From contig CANPWZ010000002.1 of assembly GCA_947585425.1 (NCBI GenBank), positions 62,001-126,000 on the forward strand: DNA of 64,000 nucleotides. The letters are read 5' to 3'. Of this stretch, positions 62,445 through 64,000 are shown piece by piece. Source of the stretch: an uncultured Oscillospiraceae bacterium (GTDB taxonomy: Bacteria > Bacillota > Clostridia > Oscillospirales > Oscillospiraceae). The notes below the pieces were generated by a model. The model did not search any database. It was not told the DNA's origin and saw only the letters and a program-made list of their open reading frames with translations. The translations under genes were made by a program, and so were the position numbers. How positions within the stretch are numbered: the stretch's first letter is position 1; each line of letters begins with the position of its first letter.

Positions 62445-63040
62445 TGGACAGGCTCCGCGTCAAAGAGGCCGTGGTGGTGGAGGGCCGCTACGACAAAAAC
62501 GCCCTGTCCCAGGTAGTGGACGCCCTCATCCTGGAGACGTCCGGCTTCGGCGTGTTCAAAGACGGCGAGCGGCTGGCCCTCCTGCGCCGGCTGGCGGAGA
62601 CCCGGGGGCTCATCGTCCTCACCGACTCCGACGGGGCGGGGTTCGTCATCCGCAATTACCTGAAGGGGGCCATCCCGTCGGACCGGGTGAAGCACGCCTA
62701 CATCCCCGACGTGTACGGCAAGGAGCGCCGGAAGCGGGCCCCCGGCAAAGAGGGCAAGCTGGGGGTGGAGGGGATGTCCCCCCAGGTGCTGCGGGAGGCC
62801 CTGCTCCGGGCGGGAGCCACGGTGACCGGGGAGGAGGAGCCCTCCCGCGCCGTGGGCGGGATCACCCCGGCGGACCTGATGGCCTGGGGGCTGTCCGGGA
62901 CGCCGGACGCGGCCCAAAACCGGGCCGCCCTGCTGAATAAGTTGGACCTGCCGGAGCGCATGAGCGCGAAAGCGCTGCTGGCCGTCCTCAACGCGCTGTA
63001 TGGCCGCCGGGAGGCGGAAGAACTGTTGGATGATCTGTGA
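62444..63040 (+). CDS. Toprim-domain RNase M5-like protein
   Basis: 198-aa protein. The N-terminal Toprim domain shows VVVEGRYDKNAL and LIVLTDSDGAGFVIRNYL (acidic Glu and DxD). RNase M5 matures 5S rRNA; the C-terminal half (LRALLRAG-type REALLRAGATV, then a helical region ending KALLAVLNALYGRREAEELLDDL) resembles that family and the DUF4093 group. It begins on the last base of the holA stop. The exact product is uncertain between M5 and relatives. Confidence 0.75.
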   Translation: MDRLRVKEAVVVEGRYDKNALSQVVDALILETSGFGVFKDGERLALLRRLAETRGLIVLTDSDGAGFVIRNYLKGAIPSDRVKHAYIPDVYGKERRKRAPGKEGKLGVEGMSPQVLREALLRAGATVTGEEEPSRAVGGITPADLMAWGLSGTPDAAQNRAALLNKLDLPERMSAKALLAVLNALYGRREAEELLDDL

Positions 63041-63042
63041 AA

Positions 63043-63068
63043 GAGCGCCCGCCGAATGGCGGGCGCTC
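63043..63068. terminator. Terminator shared by convergent genes
   Basis: GAGCGCCCGCC-GAAT-GGCGGGCGCTC, 11-bp stem; followed on the plus strand by TTCTCG. Confidence 0.8.
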
Positions 63069-63074
63069 TTCTCG

Positions 63075-63323
63075 TTACTCAGCAGAATGTTTTTGATTGA
63101 AATCGGAGTCCGGGTCGGCGTAATCGATCACGACCTTCTTGCAGTTCCTGCAAAGCCACGCCTTCACCGCAGACCCCTTCCAAAAGGACCTCCTGGACAG
63201 GCAAACGGCGTCATCATACAGATCAGAGTTGTTCAGCAAACGCTTTTTACTCTGCCAGTTGATCTCCTGGGCGCTTTGAATGACCCCCGGTTCCATCTCT
63301 TCTCCGCAGCAGTAGCACTTCAT
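63075..63323 (-). CDS. Small DUF6487-like zinc-ribbon protein
   Basis: 82-aa protein. MKCYCCGEEMEPGVIQS is the first CxxC, and WLCRNCKKVVIDY the second, giving one zinc-ribbon site with an insertion of about 45 residues between. The pattern is that of DUF6487-type proteins, which are widespread in Clostridia and of unknown role. Base composition is lower in GC than the neighbours. Five bases lie between its start and the end of rpiB. Confidence 0.7.
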   Translation of the reverse strand: MKCYCCGEEMEPGVIQSAQEINWQSKKRLLNNSDLYDDAVCLSRRSFWKGSAVKAWLCRNCKKVVIDYADPDSDFNQKHSAE

Positions 63324-63328
63324 CGTGT

Positions 63329-63772
63329 TTAATGCTCCTCCTCCAGCGCCATCACCTTATCCACCCGGCGCTGGTGGCGGCCCCCCTCGAACTCGGTGGA
63401 CAGGAACACGTCCACGATGCGCTCGGCCAGATTGGGCCCCACGAAGCCGCCTCCCAGGGCCAGCATATTGGCGTCGTTGTGGCGGCGGGTCATCTCGGCG
63501 GAGAGGGGGTCGTGGCACAGGGCGCAGCGGATGCCATTCACCTTGTTGGCGGTGATGGAGATGCCGATACCGGTGGTGCAGAGGACGATGCCCCGCTGGC
63601 AGGTCCCGTCGGCCACCATCCGGGCCGCCGCCGCTCCGAAGTCGGGGTAGTCGCAGCTCTCGGCGGAGTGGGTGCCGCAGTCGGACAGCTCGTGGCCCTG
63701 GGCGGTGAGGTATTCTTTCAGATGCTCTTTCAGCGCGAAGGCGCCGTGGTCGGACGCGATGGCGATCTTCAT
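63329..63772 (-). CDS. rpiB: Ribose-5-phosphate isomerase B
   Basis: 147-aa isomerase interconverting ribose-5-P and ribulose-5-P. IASDHGAFALKEHLKEYLTAQGHELSDCGTHS is the N-terminal fold. The active-site Cys is in RGIVLCTTGIGISITANK, and RCALCHDPLSAEMTRRHNDANMLALGGG supplies the His and Arg. Sugar-phosphate isomerase family members for allose or galactose-6-P are similar, but this form is the RpiB type. Confidence 0.92.
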   Translation of the reverse strand: MKIAIASDHGAFALKEHLKEYLTAQGHELSDCGTHSAESCDYPDFGAAAARMVADGTCQRGIVLCTTGIGISITANKVNGIRCALCHDPLSAEMTRRHNDANMLALGGGFVGPNLAERIVDVFLSTEFEGGRHQRRVDKVMALEEEH

Positions 63773-63791
63773 AGGAAATTCCCCTTTCTGG

Positions 63792-64000
63792 TTACAGCCG
63801 GTGTGTGACGGGCTTGCGCTTCTCGAACGTGGTGATATGCTCGAACCCGGCGGCCCGGATGAGCCCCAGCGCCTCCGGGACCCCTTTGGCCGCGTCCTGG
63901 GGCCCGTGGGCGTCGGACCCCACGGTGACCAGCTCGCCGCCGCACTCCCTGAACCAGCGCAGCAGCAGGGGCCAGTCGGCCATATCCTGCCCGCGGGAGG
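63792..64000 (-). CDS. PHP-family phosphatase (histidinol-phosphatase-like), 5' part outside window
   Basis: Only the C-terminal part is in the window, and the frame is open to base 64000. GGELVTVGSDAHGPQDAAKGVPEALGLIRAAGFEHITTFEKRKP matches the C-terminal metal site and tail of HisK/HisJ-type PHP phosphatases, with GSDAH as metal ligands. Substrate cannot be settled from this fragment. Confidence 0.75.
   Translation of the reverse strand, partial: SRGQDMADWPLLLRWFRECGGELVTVGSDAHGPQDAAKGVPEALGLIRAAGFEHITTFEKRKPVTHRL

Overview
The window is a 64 kb stretch of a GC-rich Bacillota genome. It looks like a Clostridia of the Oscillospiraceae / Flavonifractor-like group. The evidence is strong AGGAGG-type ribosome binding sites, sigma-A style promoters (TTGACA, 17 bp, TATAAT-like), a V-type ATPase, an archaeal-type prolyl-tRNA synthetase, bofA/yaaL from the spore-forming lineage, and very high third-position GC. 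Genus cannot be fixed from the sequence alone. The extreme GC skew makes most genes carry long open shadow frames on the other strand; these were left out.

Layout. 1-6.0 kb: a beta-glucan locus with a tandem licheninase (cut by the window start), a processive-type family 2 glycosyltransferase and a domain-swapped, membrane-anchored GH3 enzyme, closed by a perfect palindromic terminator. 6.2-8.15 kb: a lower-GC accessory island with an XRE-type repressor divergent from two overlapping genes, an unrecognised 302-aa protein and a small PD-(D/E)XK nuclease-fold protein. This is the best candidate for an undescribed system. 8.2-20.9 kb: mixed chromosomal genes, namely two acyltransferase-like genes, RNase Y with a long structured leader, ApbE, dCMP deaminase, a MATE exporter with a 17-bp leader hairpin, a SecB-like chaperone, a PadR-DUF4097-transglutaminase operon, an Mrp ATPase and a histidine-kinase-like ATPase.

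21-39.2 kb: proS, then the complete S10-spc-alpha ribosomal superoperon (rpsJ to rplQ with secY, adk, map, a KOW protein, infA and rpoA). Several spacers in it can fold, and two copies of a dispersed element show covarying helices. 39.2-48.2 kb: a DUF4015-like protein, bofA and yaaL on the minus strand; on the plus strand a divergent topoisomerase II pair followed by LUD, YitT and lipoprotein genes; then a tRNA-Gly. 48.6-57.4 kb: a complete nine-gene V-ATPase operon whose ring subunit keeps the residues that bind Na+ in Enterococcus hirae NtpK. 57.4-64 kb: a ferritin-like protein, a HAD phosphatase, comEC, holA, an RNase M5-like Toprim protein, a small zinc-ribbon protein, rpiB and the C-terminal end of a PHP-family phosphatase cut by the window edge.

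How the parts work together. The central region is translation and protein export machinery, probably driven by one strong promoter at 22.66 kb plus internal read-through. The V-ATPase operon has its own promoter. The left end holds the accessory content. No rRNA, CRISPR array, insertion sequence or prophage module was seen.
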